From contig KN896782.1 of the NCBI GenBank assembly GCA_000934455.1, positions 3,857 through 31,791 on the forward strand: a DNA stretch of 27,935 nucleotides, written 5' to 3'. The position numbers and the translations under genes are program-made. Of the stretch, positions 9,701-17,115 are shown piece after piece; within the stretch, counting starts at the first letter, position 1, and every line of letters starts with the position of its first letter. Origin of the DNA: Apostichopus parvimensis (taxonomy: Eukaryota > Echinodermata > Holothuroidea > Aspidochirotida > Stichopodidae). The notes below the pieces were generated by a model. It ran no database searches. It was not told the origin of the DNA and saw nothing but the letters and a program-made list of their open reading frames with translations.

Positions 9701-12669
9701 AATCGCTGTTGCTGGACGGATCTCCATAAGGTGAGTTATCATTTAGGAGTTAAATTCCATAAATAGACAGTGGTAACGCTCTTCACATATGAACATATTA
9801 CTGAAGAAAACAAAGATATTATGCACAAGAGGTTAAGTCAGGGAGGAAGAGTGATTTCCAGTTATGGCACAAAGTCGTACAAGAGATTGCGAGATGGAGG
9901 AGACAAGAGAGGTTGATGGAAAATGCCAAGCTCCAGGCTCGCTCTTAAATCCCTTCCCTTACTCTGACCAGTTAAGGCACACAGTGGAGTGATAGGTTGT
10001 GAGATGGACGGCAGGGGAGGGGAGAGGTTGATGGAAAACACCAGTCTCTCTCTTAAATTTCTCCCCATACTCTGACCAGTTATGGCACAAAGTCGTACAA
10101 GAGGTTGCGAGATGGAGGAGACAAGAGAGGTTGATGGAAAATGCCAGGCTCTCTCTTAAATCCCTTTCCTATACTCTGACCAGTTATGGCACACAGTGGA
10201 ATGATAGGTTGTGAGATGGAAGGGAGATGAGGTGAGGGGAGAGGTTGATGGCAAATACCAGTCTCTCTTTTAATTCCCCTCAGTATACTCAGTTATGGCA
10301 CACAGTGATATTTAGTCGATGAACTTGAAGTGTAAAGTTCACACGTAGAATGTTCACAACCTTCCTGTGTACTTCTGCAGTCTGACCTGTATGATGGTAG
10401 TATTTGACAACATTATGATAGGATAGGTATGACTAATAACCCTAATTTCTATGGCTCACTGTTCATCCTATGATATGATTGTTAGTTACACTACCAAGCA
10501 TTTTAGAGATTTCTTGACAATTAGTCTATGTTTATGTCCTGTTTGCCCCTCAGTTCATCAACACTATGCACCCTGCATGTACTGACACCCTTACGGCCTT
10601 TAGTCTTGGGAGGTAATGACACCATTATTCTGGCCCCTTACCACACCCATTACCCTCAGCTGGAGACTCATATGGCCTCGGTGGGCCTCACTGCCTCATC
10701 AAACCTTTGGGACAAGCCTCTTCCTGTTGGTAAGTTAGTTTCTTCATTTTAAATATATTTCGTCTCCATGCATTACAGATTTTACATTGATAAATATGAT
10801 TTTTTTTTTATAAATCTTTCATACTAAAAAAACAAAAAAAAAACCCTTCTAATCCTCCATCTTATTTCTTATTTGTTCATGCTTTCATGATTGTACATTT
10901 TTACGTCTTTTGTGTATCATTATAATGTGTCCTATTTATAAATTTTGTAATTTATACTGGTATAAAGAAATTGAAATTCAAATGAGACAAAACTTCCCCC
11001 AAAAACTAACTGACTCCATTTGGTACTTAGATGTGTGTTCAAAGGATGCCAATTATTTTCTGTGGGTATTTCTGAAAGAAGGGGGGAAATGTTTAGTCCT
11101 AAATTTGTATTGTTTGGTGTCACTGGATCGATTAAGTTATTTTACCCTCTGTGCTTTGAATAAAATTATCTTTATTTTGTCATTTCTTATTCAAAGGCCC
11201 AGACCACCAAGAAGAACTGCCTGTCTTTTCTCTGCTTCCATTGGAGGAGTTTTCAATGTTTTCTATACCATTCGAGATGGAAGGTCCTACCACGGTGAGA
11301 GATTAGTTTTTTTTTCAATAGTGCTAACTTTCATCGGTAAAGAAGTGAATTTAAAATGGGAAAATGTCAGTTTGTACAATTGACAAATGCAATGCTGAGA
11401 ATTCCACAAGGCAATCATTTGGTTGTCATTTTTAAATAGCTGGCAAAGATGTTTGCAAGGTCTCTCTAATTTTAAAGAGTAAAATTAGCATTTTCTGCTA
11501 GCATCAACCCCCACCCCTCCTCCCCCCACCTCGTTCCTCTCTCCCAACTTGTTGTTTTTGTTCTTCTTTTTAAACTTCTTAACTTTCTAAAAATTTTGTA
11601 GTGTTTTTTTGTGTGTATATCACAAAAGTGATCAATGTTGGTATCTTTGATACGTAACATATTTTGGGAACATTTTTTCTGCCTTGGATGTGGATAATTA
11701 GTATTAGAACTGAGGACTATTCCATACTCCAATAAAATTTAAATTTTTGAACATGATTTTTTAATGAGAAACAGACCGTGCAAAAAAAAAAAGAAGCTCT
11801 CTCTCTCTCTAATTTCATATTACAGAGCACTCCAGGAGGACTACCTCATGCATATGCAGAAGCTCTTTCAACCAGACAATCCAACATGAAGAAGTGGCAA
11901 GCGATGGTTAGAGACTCCGGTCTCGATAAGGAACAGAGGAAACAATTCCAGGAGCTGGTGGAAACAAAGTTTCAGGTATAACATTCTTTTTTTGAAATAT
12001 TCAAACTCAGGAAAGAAAGAATGGTTAATCGCTCATTAAGATAACAACTGTTTTATTACTTTTATTTGAGTACTGTATAATTAACAAAGGGAATAAGAAA
12101 ATTGTAAACAAATTGTAAAGAAAAATTACAAAGCAAAGAGACATTTTCAAGATCTGGATTCTCACCAGTAATGATGTCTGTGTATTGAGAAGTCCCATGC
12201 TTTATCATACTACAGGTTGGGACAATCTCCAGTGATGGAATTTTATATGTTTGGATGGTTTGTTTTGTTTTGTTAAAGGTGCTTGTCAGAGGATGTAAGA
12301 CCTGTGAAAGCTCTAATGACTTATCACAACCGCAGGTCACAAATTGTTCAAAAAGATAGTTTATTGCAATTTTTTTTTTTCAGTTTAATTTTACTCAAGA
12401 TAATAGGAATACCAAAATATGACATGGTGAAATGATTAAGAATACAGTTTCAGTGAGGTACTATTTTTTTTTTCTTTTAGGTTTAAGGAGACTTGATCTC
12501 CAATAACACTATCATTCATCGTGTACATCTCTCAATCATGTTCTGCTACATTTTGTCTGTTAATTATTAAATGTATATATATATCTTAATTTGCTCTCAG
12601 ATCTGGCTGGGTGAAAGTAACAATTCAAGGCAACTTGACGACTTGGCAGCAGGAAGTACCTTTAAATGA
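603..12669 (+). CDS. TBCCD1: TBCC domain-containing protein 1, gene span (16 exons, 5' incomplete)
   Basis: The joined exons encode about 525 residues with the order expected for TBCCD1: N-terminal helical region (YLKKIGTY, VWRHIACHKL), the conserved block SVDTLQFLLYLFIQQVHKVS, a variable linker, STEAVTALGLLIEGTV, the FETWIRNCL block, SQVCKQTLAK, then the C-terminal TBCC/CARP beta-helix domain (VRIHRC, VDKCRNSTIVLGPVETTVHL, ILAPYHTHYPQLE, IPFEMEG) and a helical tail (RKQFQELVETKFQ, RQLDDL). Known TBCCD1 is needed for centrosome and Golgi positioning. The human protein is about 557 residues, so only the first ~30 are missing here, left of the window. At the position of the TBCC catalytic Arg finger (QLR) this protein reads RIS, as the recalled human TBCCD1 reads RLS, which argues against tubulin GAP activity. 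Exons: 603-727, 1474-1571, 2149-2268?, 2717?-2789, 4304-4379, 5155-5248, 6042-6108, 6719-6839, 7131-7194, 7983-8031, 8847-8926, 9608-9730, 10554-10729, 11197-11294, 11826-11975, 12601-12669. Confidence 0.95.
1474..1571 (+). CDS. TBCCD1: TBCCD1 exon: acidic/basic helical segment
   Basis: The acceptor is tatcttccag and the donor is gtgggt. The first base completes a Leu codon split with the previous exon (TT|A), giving L-YFQGFQLL, which corresponds to human LYFEIFDSL. The rest (SDVAEERRKGQEQLSAVQDE) is charged and probably helical. The exon ends one base into a codon. Confidence 0.85.
1690..1952 (-). mobile_element. tRNA-derived SINE with two tRNA-like heads
   Basis: On the minus strand there are two consecutive tRNA-like heads, 1882-1952 and 1806-1876, each with a box-A-like GTGGTCAAG and a box B. 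Box B is GGTTCGAGCCC (intact) at 1819-1829 and GGTTCAAGCCC (one change) at 1894-1904. The body follows: GTGTCCTTGGGCAAGGCACT, CATTGCCTCTCTTCACCCAG and a tail. This body is widespread among SINEs of echinoderms and fishes. The element sits in the intron between TBCCD1 exons at 1474 and 2149, opposite to the gene. Confidence 0.75.
2149..2268 (+). CDS. TBCCD1: TBCCD1 exon: SVDTLQFLL block (3' end uncertain)
   Basis: The acceptor atttacag is clear. The split codon G|AG gives Glu, then LVLSRTSVDTLQFLLYLF and IQQVHKVSLRSSL, the most conserved N-terminal block of the family. The donor is not obvious: gt sites follow positions 2243 (phase 0), 2250 and 2268 (both phase 1), and weaker phase-2 sites lie further on. 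I give 2268 because protein length there fits the human alignment, but the phase does not match the best acceptor of the next exon. Confidence 0.75.
2717..2789 (+). CDS. TBCCD1: TBCCD1 exon: variable Ser/Pro linker (5' end uncertain)
   Basis: The frame reads RPRSPDLDGRAVSPSSGSPSK and ends at a good gtgagt donor in phase 0, in phase with the next exon. SPDL matches SPDL in the equivalent linker of the recalled human protein. Several AG acceptors are possible (before 2717, 2728 or 2761). The first lies after a T run but is phase 2, which does not fit the candidate donor of the upstream exon. Confidence 0.6.
2850..3296 (+). repeat. Two-copy tandem duplication, period 229 bp
   Basis: The anchor aatctggaatatgatctcaa occurs at 2856 and 3085, and similarity continues through ttgtttgttgcacagttagt to tgcaggggtgtagcag at both copy ends. 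The second copy is slightly shorter. It lies in the TBCCD1 intron after 2789. Confidence 0.9.
3297..4303 (+). other. Intron, AT-rich, no further element recognised
   Basis: This is the rest of the TBCCD1 intron before the exon at 4304. It contains a short C/T-rich patch near 3480-3510. I see no coding exon, RNA gene or repeat family in it. Confidence 0.6.
4304..4379 (+). CDS. TBCCD1: TBCCD1 exon: helical HLSDIL segment
   Basis: The acceptor is a T run then gag, and the donor is gtaagt. It enters in phase 0 as GLDESNHLSFILSHLSDIL and continues TLLAES, matching human FVYDHLSDLLELLL. It ends one base into a codon. Confidence 0.88.
5155..5248 (+). CDS. TBCCD1: TBCCD1 exon: LIEGTV block
   Basis: The acceptor is ggttcttag and the donor is gtattt. 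The split codon G|AT gives Asp, then AYSSSATDLYLSTEAVTALG and LLIEGTVAKD, corresponding to human SREAVVALSFLIEGTI. It ends two bases into a codon (AG). Confidence 0.9.
6042..6108 (+). CDS. TBCCD1: TBCCD1 exon: SSGFSK segment
   Basis: The acceptor is tctctttccag and the donor is gtaata. AG|A gives Arg, then NVQSLVAIAKIQTVQASSGF and SK. SGFSK is identical to the human sequence at the same place, just before the (K)TFSF block of the next exon. Confidence 0.88.
6317..6495 (+). repeat. Direct repeat bracketing a TBCCD1 exon, copy 1
   Basis: It starts aatgaaatactgaaaagttt and continues through cacaagtttgttaaactgctttgcag. Copy 2 lies 540 bases downstream. The two copies flank the exon 6719-6839. 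Confidence 0.85.
6719..6839 (+). CDS. TBCCD1: TBCCD1 exon: FETWIRNCL block
   Basis: The acceptor is cctgtcacag and the donor is gtatgt. It encodes ITQAFSFRLFETWIRNCLVN, SPFGVSACITAGQRLNWPTT in phase 0, closely matching human KTFSFYKLETWLRSCLTGNPFGTSAC. The exon is bracketed by a direct repeat (6317-6495 and 6857-7030). Confidence 0.93.
6857..7030 (+). repeat. Direct repeat bracketing a TBCCD1 exon, copy 2
   Basis: It starts aatgagatactgaaaagttt, 17 bases after the end of exon 6719-6839, and includes cacaagttttgttaaaactgctttgcag. Divergence from copy 1 (scattered substitutions and small indels) shows the duplication is not recent. Confidence 0.85.
7131..7194 (+). CDS. TBCCD1: TBCCD1 exon: basic linker
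   Basis: The acceptor is catctctcgtag and the donor is gtaaat. G|GA gives Gly, then GDMESGKRGKIASNASKAPK, a short Lys-rich linker equivalent to human EGTTKRAKIACNTH. The residues are weakly conserved, but the phases (1 in, 2 out) fit both neighbours. Confidence 0.85.
7983..8031 (+). CDS. TBCCD1: TBCCD1 exon: SQVCKQTLAK (49-bp microexon)
   Basis: The acceptor is ctttctctttctcag and the donor is gtatgt. AG|C gives Ser, then HTLVFISQVCKQTLAK. Human has LVVMSQVYKQTLAK. At 49 bases it is the shortest exon of the gene and is easily lost by gene predictors. Confidence 0.9.
8241..8615 (+). repeat. Two-copy tandem duplication, period 195 bp, with CT-rich core
   Basis: The anchor tacttcagaa is at 8241 and 8436. 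Each copy has tgcacatgcttttgtaagca, then a CCCTCT-type pyrimidine microsatellite of different length, then ctcatcttaatttctgtttg and actctttccttctgctttct. Both lie in the TBCCD1 intron 8032-8846. The copy ends resemble splice acceptors (polypyrimidine then AG at 8434-8435). Confidence 0.92.
8847..8926 (+). CDS. TBCCD1: TBCCD1 exon: start of TBCC/CARP beta-helix domain
   Basis: The acceptor is tcatttcag and the donor is gtgagc. It encodes SSNTLTNSRVRIHRCRSSYL, YLLSPM in phase 0 and ends two bases into a codon. VRIHRC...YLLSP matches human VKIHRC...YLLSP, the first strands of the right-handed beta-helix domain. Confidence 0.92.
9383..9460 (+). repeat. GAT/ATG triplet run plus dispersed-repeat fragment
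   Basis: An imperfect (GAT)n run is followed by tttataacgcccggatgggt gctcaaggtgccgg, a combination typical of the short-repeat-anchored ends of dispersed elements in invertebrates. The family is not identified. Confidence 0.4.
9608..9730 (+). CDS. TBCCD1: TBCCD1 exon: TBCC domain core
   Basis: The acceptor is acatctag and the donor is gtgagt. AA|A gives Lys, then SVNVDKCRNSTIVLGPVETT, VHLHSCEQVTLIAVAGRISI. The motif C-x-N-S-x-x-x-L-G-P-V-x-T/S is the C-CAP/TBCC signature. In tubulin cofactor C the strand after LIAVA carries the QLR arginine finger; here it is GRIS, so the catalytic Arg is not at its place. Confidence 0.94.
9861..10300 (+). repeat. Minisatellite of ~108-bp units in alternating A-B-A-B order
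   Basis: The unit start gtta(t/a)ggcac occurs at 9861, 9971, 10079, 10183 and 10292 (partial). Units 1 and 3 share aaagtcgtacaagag(a/g)ttgcg and ggaggagacaagagaggttg. Units 2 and 4 share acagtgga(g/a)tgataggttg. All share ggttgatgg and tctctcttaaat. It sits in the TBCCD1 intron 9731-10553. Confidence 0.93.
10554..10729 (+). CDS. TBCCD1: TBCCD1 exon: TBCC domain second half
   Basis: The acceptor is gtttgcccctcag and the donor is gtaagt. AG|T gives Ser, then SSTLCTLHVLTPLRPLVLGG, NDTIILAPYHTHYPQLETHM and LWDKPLPV. APYHTHYPQLE is nearly identical to human APFHTHYPMLE, and this is the strongest single family match in the window. Confidence 0.96.
11197..11294 (+). CDS. TBCCD1: TBCCD1 exon: IPFEMEG segment
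   Basis: The acceptor is tcttattcaaag and the donor is gtgaga. G|GC gives Gly, then PDHQEELPVFSLLPLEEFSM, FSIPFEMEGPTT, matching human VFQLLPPCEFYVFIIPFEMEGDT. The longer reading frame seen here in another frame (10910-11383) is a shadow. Confidence 0.94.
11826..11975 (+). CDS. TBCCD1: TBCCD1 exon: C-terminal helical tail
   Basis: The acceptor is tcatattacag and the donor is gtataa. It is 50 codons in phase 0, starting STPGGLPHAYAEALSTRQSN and ending RKQFQELVETKFQ. Human has IPGGLPSVYQKALGQRE and RKQFQVLVENKF. Confidence 0.95.
12601..12669 (+). CDS. TBCCD1: TBCCD1 terminal coding exon with stop
   Basis: The acceptor is tttgctctcag. It encodes IWLGESNNSRQLDDLAAGST, FK and then TGA. Human has EWLINTGHRQQLDSLVP at the same place but continues about 15 residues further, so this C-terminus is slightly shorter. 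Confidence 0.92.
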   Translation: MWLGESNNSRQLDDLAAGSTFK

Positions 12670-12919
12670 GGTGTACCCAGTGGTGTACCCGGATGCACCC
12701 AGGCAGTATTATTGAGACTTTTAAATGGCTTGCAGTAATAGTACTCACAGTGAATTAGATCACAAACAGTACCACAGTGGAGAGGTTTCTTCTCCGGGGA
12801 AGCTACTTGAAGATGGTGTGTACTATGGTAAAGATAGTACTAATGGTAAAGATGTCTTCTACTTGAAGGATATGACCCCAAGTGTGGATTATCTCGTTCA
12901 TCGACTACTACAGCGAAGA

Positions 12920-13115
12920 GGATTCTCGGTTGTAGGAAGTAGCTTCTTATCCATCAAGTAGGCCGACTATGGGCAAGATGTTTCTCTGTTTGCAGCAAAC
13001 TACTCCATATGATTTAGCTCAGGCAGAAGATGAATCCTCGGTTGTAGGATGTAGCTTAATGTACATAATCTTATCCATCAAGTAGACCGACTATGGGCAA
13101 GATGTTTCTGTGTTG
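12920..13115 (+). repeat. TBCCD1 3' region: tandem duplication 1 (~112 bp)
   Basis: The first copy contains tcggttgtaggaagtagctt from 12926 and ccgactatgggcaagatgtt; the second repeats both from 13038 with small indels. It begins 250 bases after the TBCCD1 stop. Confidence 0.85.
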
Positions 13116-13226
13116 CAGGAAGGTACTGATTTAGCTCTGGCATAGTGGACAATTGTGGAGATTTTACATGGTGGCAAGTAATTAGTTTAATGAACATTAT
13201 CCCACAGTACACATAGAATTCTTGTA

Positions 13227-13480
13227 CAGTGAAGAATGTTACTGGAGTGTATGTTGTTATGCAGAGTAATTGGTTTAACACTTACAGTACTACAATGATA
13301 CTTGGTTGCAGCAACTTTCTCCAAGTAGATCAAGAAGAAATAGATCACACATACTGTACTACAGTGAAGAATGTTACTGGAGTGTACAGTATGTTATGCA
13401 GAGTAAATGGTTTAACACTTACAGTACTGCAATGTTACTTGGTTGCAGCAACTTTCTCCAAGTAGATTAAGAAGAAATAG
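13227..13480 (+). repeat. TBCCD1 3' region: tandem duplication 2 (135 bp)
   Basis: cagtgaagaatgttactgga occurs at 13227 and 13362, and ttgcagcaactttctccaag follows in both copies. The copies differ by few substitutions and a small insertion. Confidence 0.9.
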
Positions 13481-13536
13481 ATGACACATACACCACTTTG
13501 GTTAAGATTTTACATGCCTCTATAATGTTTTATCTG

Positions 13537-13542
13537 AATAAA
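13537..13542 (+). promoter_or_regulatory. Candidate TBCCD1 polyadenylation signal
   Basis: This is the first canonical AATAAA on the + strand downstream of the TBCCD1 stop. A second AATAAA lies at 14277-14282 after a GT-rich run. Either would give a 3' UTR of 0.9-1.6 kb that spans the tandem duplications. Which is used cannot be decided from sequence. Confidence 0.35.
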
Positions 13543-13574
13543 TCTTGTATTAAACACTTTCAGTACTATGATGT

Positions 13575-13845
13575 TACTTGGTAACCTGAAGTCAATTCAA
13601 GTTCAGTTGATCACCCCTACAGTACTAAATGTGGAAGTATTACTTGGCTGTATACTATGTGGACCTAATTATGTCAAGTAAACACAGTACTACAATGTTA
13701 CTGTACTTGGTTACCTGAAGTCACTTCAAGTTCAGTTGATCACCCCTACAGTACTAAAGGGGAAGTATTACTTGGCTGTATATTACGTGGACCTAATTAT
13801 GTCATGTAAACACAGTACTACAATGTTACATGGTTACCTGAAGAT
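13575..13845 (+). repeat. TBCCD1 3' region: tandem duplication 3 (~127 bp, 2+ copies)
   Basis: ggt(a/t)acctgaag occurs at 13580, 13709 and 13832. The first two copies share ttcaagttcagttgatcacc and gtggacctaattatgtca. The copies are joined by cacagtactacaatgttac, a core that also recurs in duplications 1 and 2. Confidence 0.92.
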
Positions 13846-14276
13846 GATGAAAGTATTACTGCATAAGTAAATAATATAACACTAACAGAACTACAATGCT
13901 ACTTGGTCATAGTAACTTACAACAAGTGAAGTAAATGACACATACAGTACTATCGTGAAGACACTTGGTTTATATTGTTAATGTAAGTGAATTATGTAAC
14001 ACTTCCAACACTATGATGTTAATTGGTTGCAGGAAGTTACTTCAGATTGCCTATTTTAAATCAATATTGATCACCCATATTTCAGGTCATCATCAGTTTG
14101 TGTAGGGTTAGGCTTGTTGTTGTTGTATAGATTAGACTATTGACTACATATGTCGGATGGACCAATCTCCTTAGGATACCAGCGCTTTGGAAGGAAAATA
14201 TGAGGCCAGTTGGTATGAGCTGCATAAAATGTTGGCATTTTACATATATTTTGCTTAAGTATTTTCGTGTGTGTGT

Positions 14277-14282
14277 AATAAA
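14277..14282 (+). promoter_or_regulatory. Second candidate TBCCD1 polyadenylation signal
   Basis: AATAAA follows a gtgtgtgtg stretch and is followed by a second AATAAA-like hexamer (aaaataaaag). It is an alternative distal 3' end for TBCCD1. Confidence 0.3.
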
Positions 14283-15319
14283 GACAAAATAAAAGTAGCT
14301 TATTATAAGTAACCGCTTCTCTGATTTGTGTTTTGTACATTTTTTTTTTTTTTTGCTTTGATAACTGCAAACCTGAAAGTTAATATCTAATTTCATCGAT
14401 CCTAGTGGATCTTGTGTACTATCGTCAAAGATTTAAATATTAAGACAGACACTCCAAGTCGGTCAAGAATGGTATCACCAGACTGAAGCAAATTCAATGC
14501 CAAAATGCAACTTTAAAGAGGTCAGCCCAGTGTCCAAGCACCCCAAATATTGATATCACAATAAATGTTTTATAAAGATGGGGATATATATTTTACAAGA
14601 TAGGTACTACATGTCTCATCGTGATCTGCCAATGTGACACGTTTACAATACATGCAACTGTATGCAAAAGAAATATATATTGTCAGTTATACCTGGCAGC
14701 TTATATTGCAGTGCTGTTGGTATTAGCAGTAATAGGTCACACTGAAAGAGTCTCCCACACAACCCCAATTCCCCTCCCTAAGCTATATATATTGCCCTGA
14801 GACAGCCACTGATCACTGAGTTGCACTATAGAACTCAAGTTAGCTCCCTAAGGTATTTAGAGAAATGTCACTTCAACTGCAAATGAGACAATGAAAGAAC
14901 AATATTCTAACTTTGTTGCTCACCAAAACCCCTACCAGTTTTAACTAAATCAAAGTCAAGAAAAAAATAACAAAATGAGGAATAAAAGCTTTTCTTTAAT
15001 ATTCAAATTTATTTTCTCATCCTCTCAGTAGAAAGCCTCTTTTTTTCCCCCCCATAAATAGTTTTATATAAAATTTAACTTTATGTAATATTCATCATTT
15101 TTTATTGTTAACTTCAGCTGTTTTTCATATTAATGAGATTCAGCCAGTGATATCCATGAAATGAGTGAGGTTGATAGCTATACAGAAGAAAATCCGTAGT
15201 TCAACATAAACGTCTTTTCTTACAAATATTTTTTTTTATTTTCAATATACACATCATTTTAATTAAACCCAGAATGGAATTTTGATGAACCTATAACTTT
15301 CGGAATGTTCTTAGGCAAG

Positions 15320-15325
15320 TTTATT
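15320..15325 (-). promoter_or_regulatory. Polyadenylation signal for the orphan minus-strand exon
   Basis: The minus strand reads AATAAA (TTTAAATAAACTTGCC) 80 bases past the stop of the orphan ORF, the spacing of a short 3' UTR. It supports a real minus-strand transcript end here. Confidence 0.4.
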
Positions 15326-15404
15326 TAAAACATAAAGACCAGTGAGCAGCCAATGTATTATAAAACAAGTGCAAAATTAATAATGTCAACCAAGATTTGA
15401 CAAT

Positions 15405-15737
15405 TTAAACAAAAACCACCATTAAACTTTCCAAACCACCAACTAGGCCTAAATCGTCTGAATTACTGGCATATATCTGGTCTTCTAAAGTTCCGACCTT
15501 CAAACTGAGGAAAGCTGTTAAAACTGCACAAGAATATCGCCTCACATTATCATTATTATGCTGTGGAAGCTGGTCTGATAGAAAGCTGTATATTTCATGT
15601 ACATTCAACTTGTGTTCCACATGATGACCAAAAATTGCAGTATAAAATATCTTGAAAATTCTTAAATCTGTATCGAGGTGCACAAATCCAATCTTTTGTA
15701 CACAAAAGTTGACTAAATGATGAATCATATTCACACA
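15405..15737 (-). CDS. Orphan terminal-exon-like ORF, unrecognised
   Basis: A minus-strand frame of 110 codons and a TAA stop starts right after a possible acceptor (gaatcacag). It reads CVNMIHHLVNFCVQ, DLRIFKIFYTAIFGHHVEHK, LNVHEIYSFLSDQLPQ, VRRYSCAVLTAFLSLK and ends LVGGLESLMVVFV. Alternating hydrophobic/polar spacing suggests helices of a HEAT/ARM-like or other alpha-solenoid type, but I recognise no family. The frame extends 18 codons upstream of the acceptor before a stop. AATAAA on the minus strand lies about 80 bases downstream. No convincing upstream exon is seen between 15800 and 17040, so it may be the last exon of a gene interleaved with SPNS, or a relic. Confidence 0.4.
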   Translation of the reverse strand, partial: CVNMIHHLVNFCVQKIGFVHLDTDLRIFKIFYTAIFGHHVEHKLNVHEIYSFLSDQLPQHNNDNVRRYSCAVLTAFLSLKVGTLEDQIYASNSDDLGLVGGLESLMVVFV

Positions 15738-15879
15738 CTGTGATTCAAACTTATGATAAAGGATATGAGGGTAATTTATACAATAACACAATTAATAGTT
15801 ACCATTATTTACATCAGATTCAAGGTGACCAAATCATTTTTTTCACTATCCAGTGTATGGTGATCCTGAACAAGTGTGG

Positions 15880-17040
15880 GGGGGGGGGGGAGTTGAGGGA
15901 GTAAGCCATTATCCTCTCTCCACATAATTCTTCTGTTCTTCCAGTCCCTCCTACATGTATAATATCATCACTACCAGCTTAAACTGCAAAGGGTTCTTAC
16001 ATTTTGTAAGGTACAGTTGGAGCATCCCTTGACCTTTATACTTTTCTCTACCCTTCTGCTAGAACAGTTTTGGAAGTGTCACCATGAAGATCATCATCTA
16101 AATGTAGGAAATCGCTTTCATAAAGTTAGAAAATCGATATTTGTCACTTTAATATAAAAATCTGACTAATGTCAAAGCGTAAGATGCCAAATAATCCAGT
16201 CATGTTCAGTTCCTCAACGATGTTTTAAGAACAGAGTTTGCTATATTAGCTCATGCTTTAGCTCAGAGGAAATTGTACTATTTGTTAAAGTGTAAGATGC
16301 TAAATAGTCCAGTCATCTTCAATTCCTCACTGATGTTTTAAGAACAGAATGTTTGCTCTAATTAGCTCGTGCTTTATCTCACAGGAAATTGTAATATAGA
16401 CAGCAAATCTAGAAGCAGCCCAAAAGTTATGAAGAAGAAATTACAATGTTAACACATACTGTATCAAAGTTAGGTAGCCCTACAATCCATGATGATTTTC
16501 AATTATCTTTTGGCACAGTACGTGGTCACACACACACCTACAGTGGACTAATATTTTGGTACAGCAGGGCTGCTATGTGTCACTGGCAAGGGTAACAATG
16601 ACAGCTGAATGGAGAAAATGATGCAGCAAGCTATTGCAATATATATCTGCCCCTGCCCCATCCCCTCTCCCAGACAGCACCAGTTGTAAGGAATTCTGAC
16701 AATATTCACGGTGGGTTTAAGATTCATCAACATAATGTGACATGGACGCAAAAACTGACTGAGGGAGGTAGACAATATAAACTTAAATGGGCGCGGCAAA
16801 AACTCTTAACACCATAACCTTGTGTAATGCAGCTGGTTTCAACATGCAGCAGTCTCTTCTCTCATCACAATGTCAGCTGCCTTTTGACAGCAACTACATT
16901 GATAGTTGGTTGAATTATCGTCACATACTGATCTTTGATCTACACAAAATCAGTTGCTTTACAGGAATAAATATCACCACCATGAGGCGTACACACATCA
17001 CACTTTCATCGCTGTTGTCTGTACTCGGGCCCACTTAGCA
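15880..17040. other. Non-coding segment left of the SPNS 3' end
   Basis: Apart from a 13-base G run near 15878 and the 113-bp duplication, I see no exon with good splice sites on either strand. Part may be SPNS 3' UTR. No AATAAA on the minus strand is seen close to 17042. Confidence 0.5.
16171..16400 (+). repeat. Two-copy tandem duplication, period 113 bp
   Basis: gtcaaagcgtaagatgccaa (16171) and gttaaagtgtaagatgctaa (16284) start two copies, both continuing through gatgttttaagaacaga and agctc(a/g)tgcttta. The duplication is moderately diverged. Confidence 0.88.
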
Positions 17041-17041
17041 T

Positions 17042-17115
17042 TTAAGTATCCAAGCTGTAATGATCGGCACTGAGGTCGTTATCATCATATTTCCAGAATT
17101 TACCACTGGTAGCCA
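17042..17115 (-). CDS. Candidate SPNS C-terminal exon with stop
   Basis: A minus-strand frame with a pyrimidine run (ctcttctctctcc) upstream reads [23 protein letters not shown] then TAA. If the AG at 17116-17117 is the acceptor, the phase-1 end of the upstream exon gives VK-M-ATSGK. A nearer AG (ending at 17123) would give only a few residues in that phase, and the same frame stays open upstream to 17154. The acidic tail is plausible for a cytosolic C-terminus, but an intervening exon or another 3' end is possible. Confidence 0.35.

Larger units (their letters stand above)
13846..15404. other. Convergent intergenic / 3' flank, no gene recognised
   Basis: This segment has more degenerate copies of the acagtactacaatg core up to about 14060, a T run near 14340, and otherwise AT-rich unique sequence. 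The open frames on the minus strand at 14082-14396 look random (Lys/Tyr-rich from AT composition). Confidence 0.55.

Noticed and set aside
10910-11383. 157-codon + strand open frame, the longest in the window
   Set aside because: It overlaps TBCCD1 exon 11197-11294 in another frame and contains the intron before it; no family resemblance.
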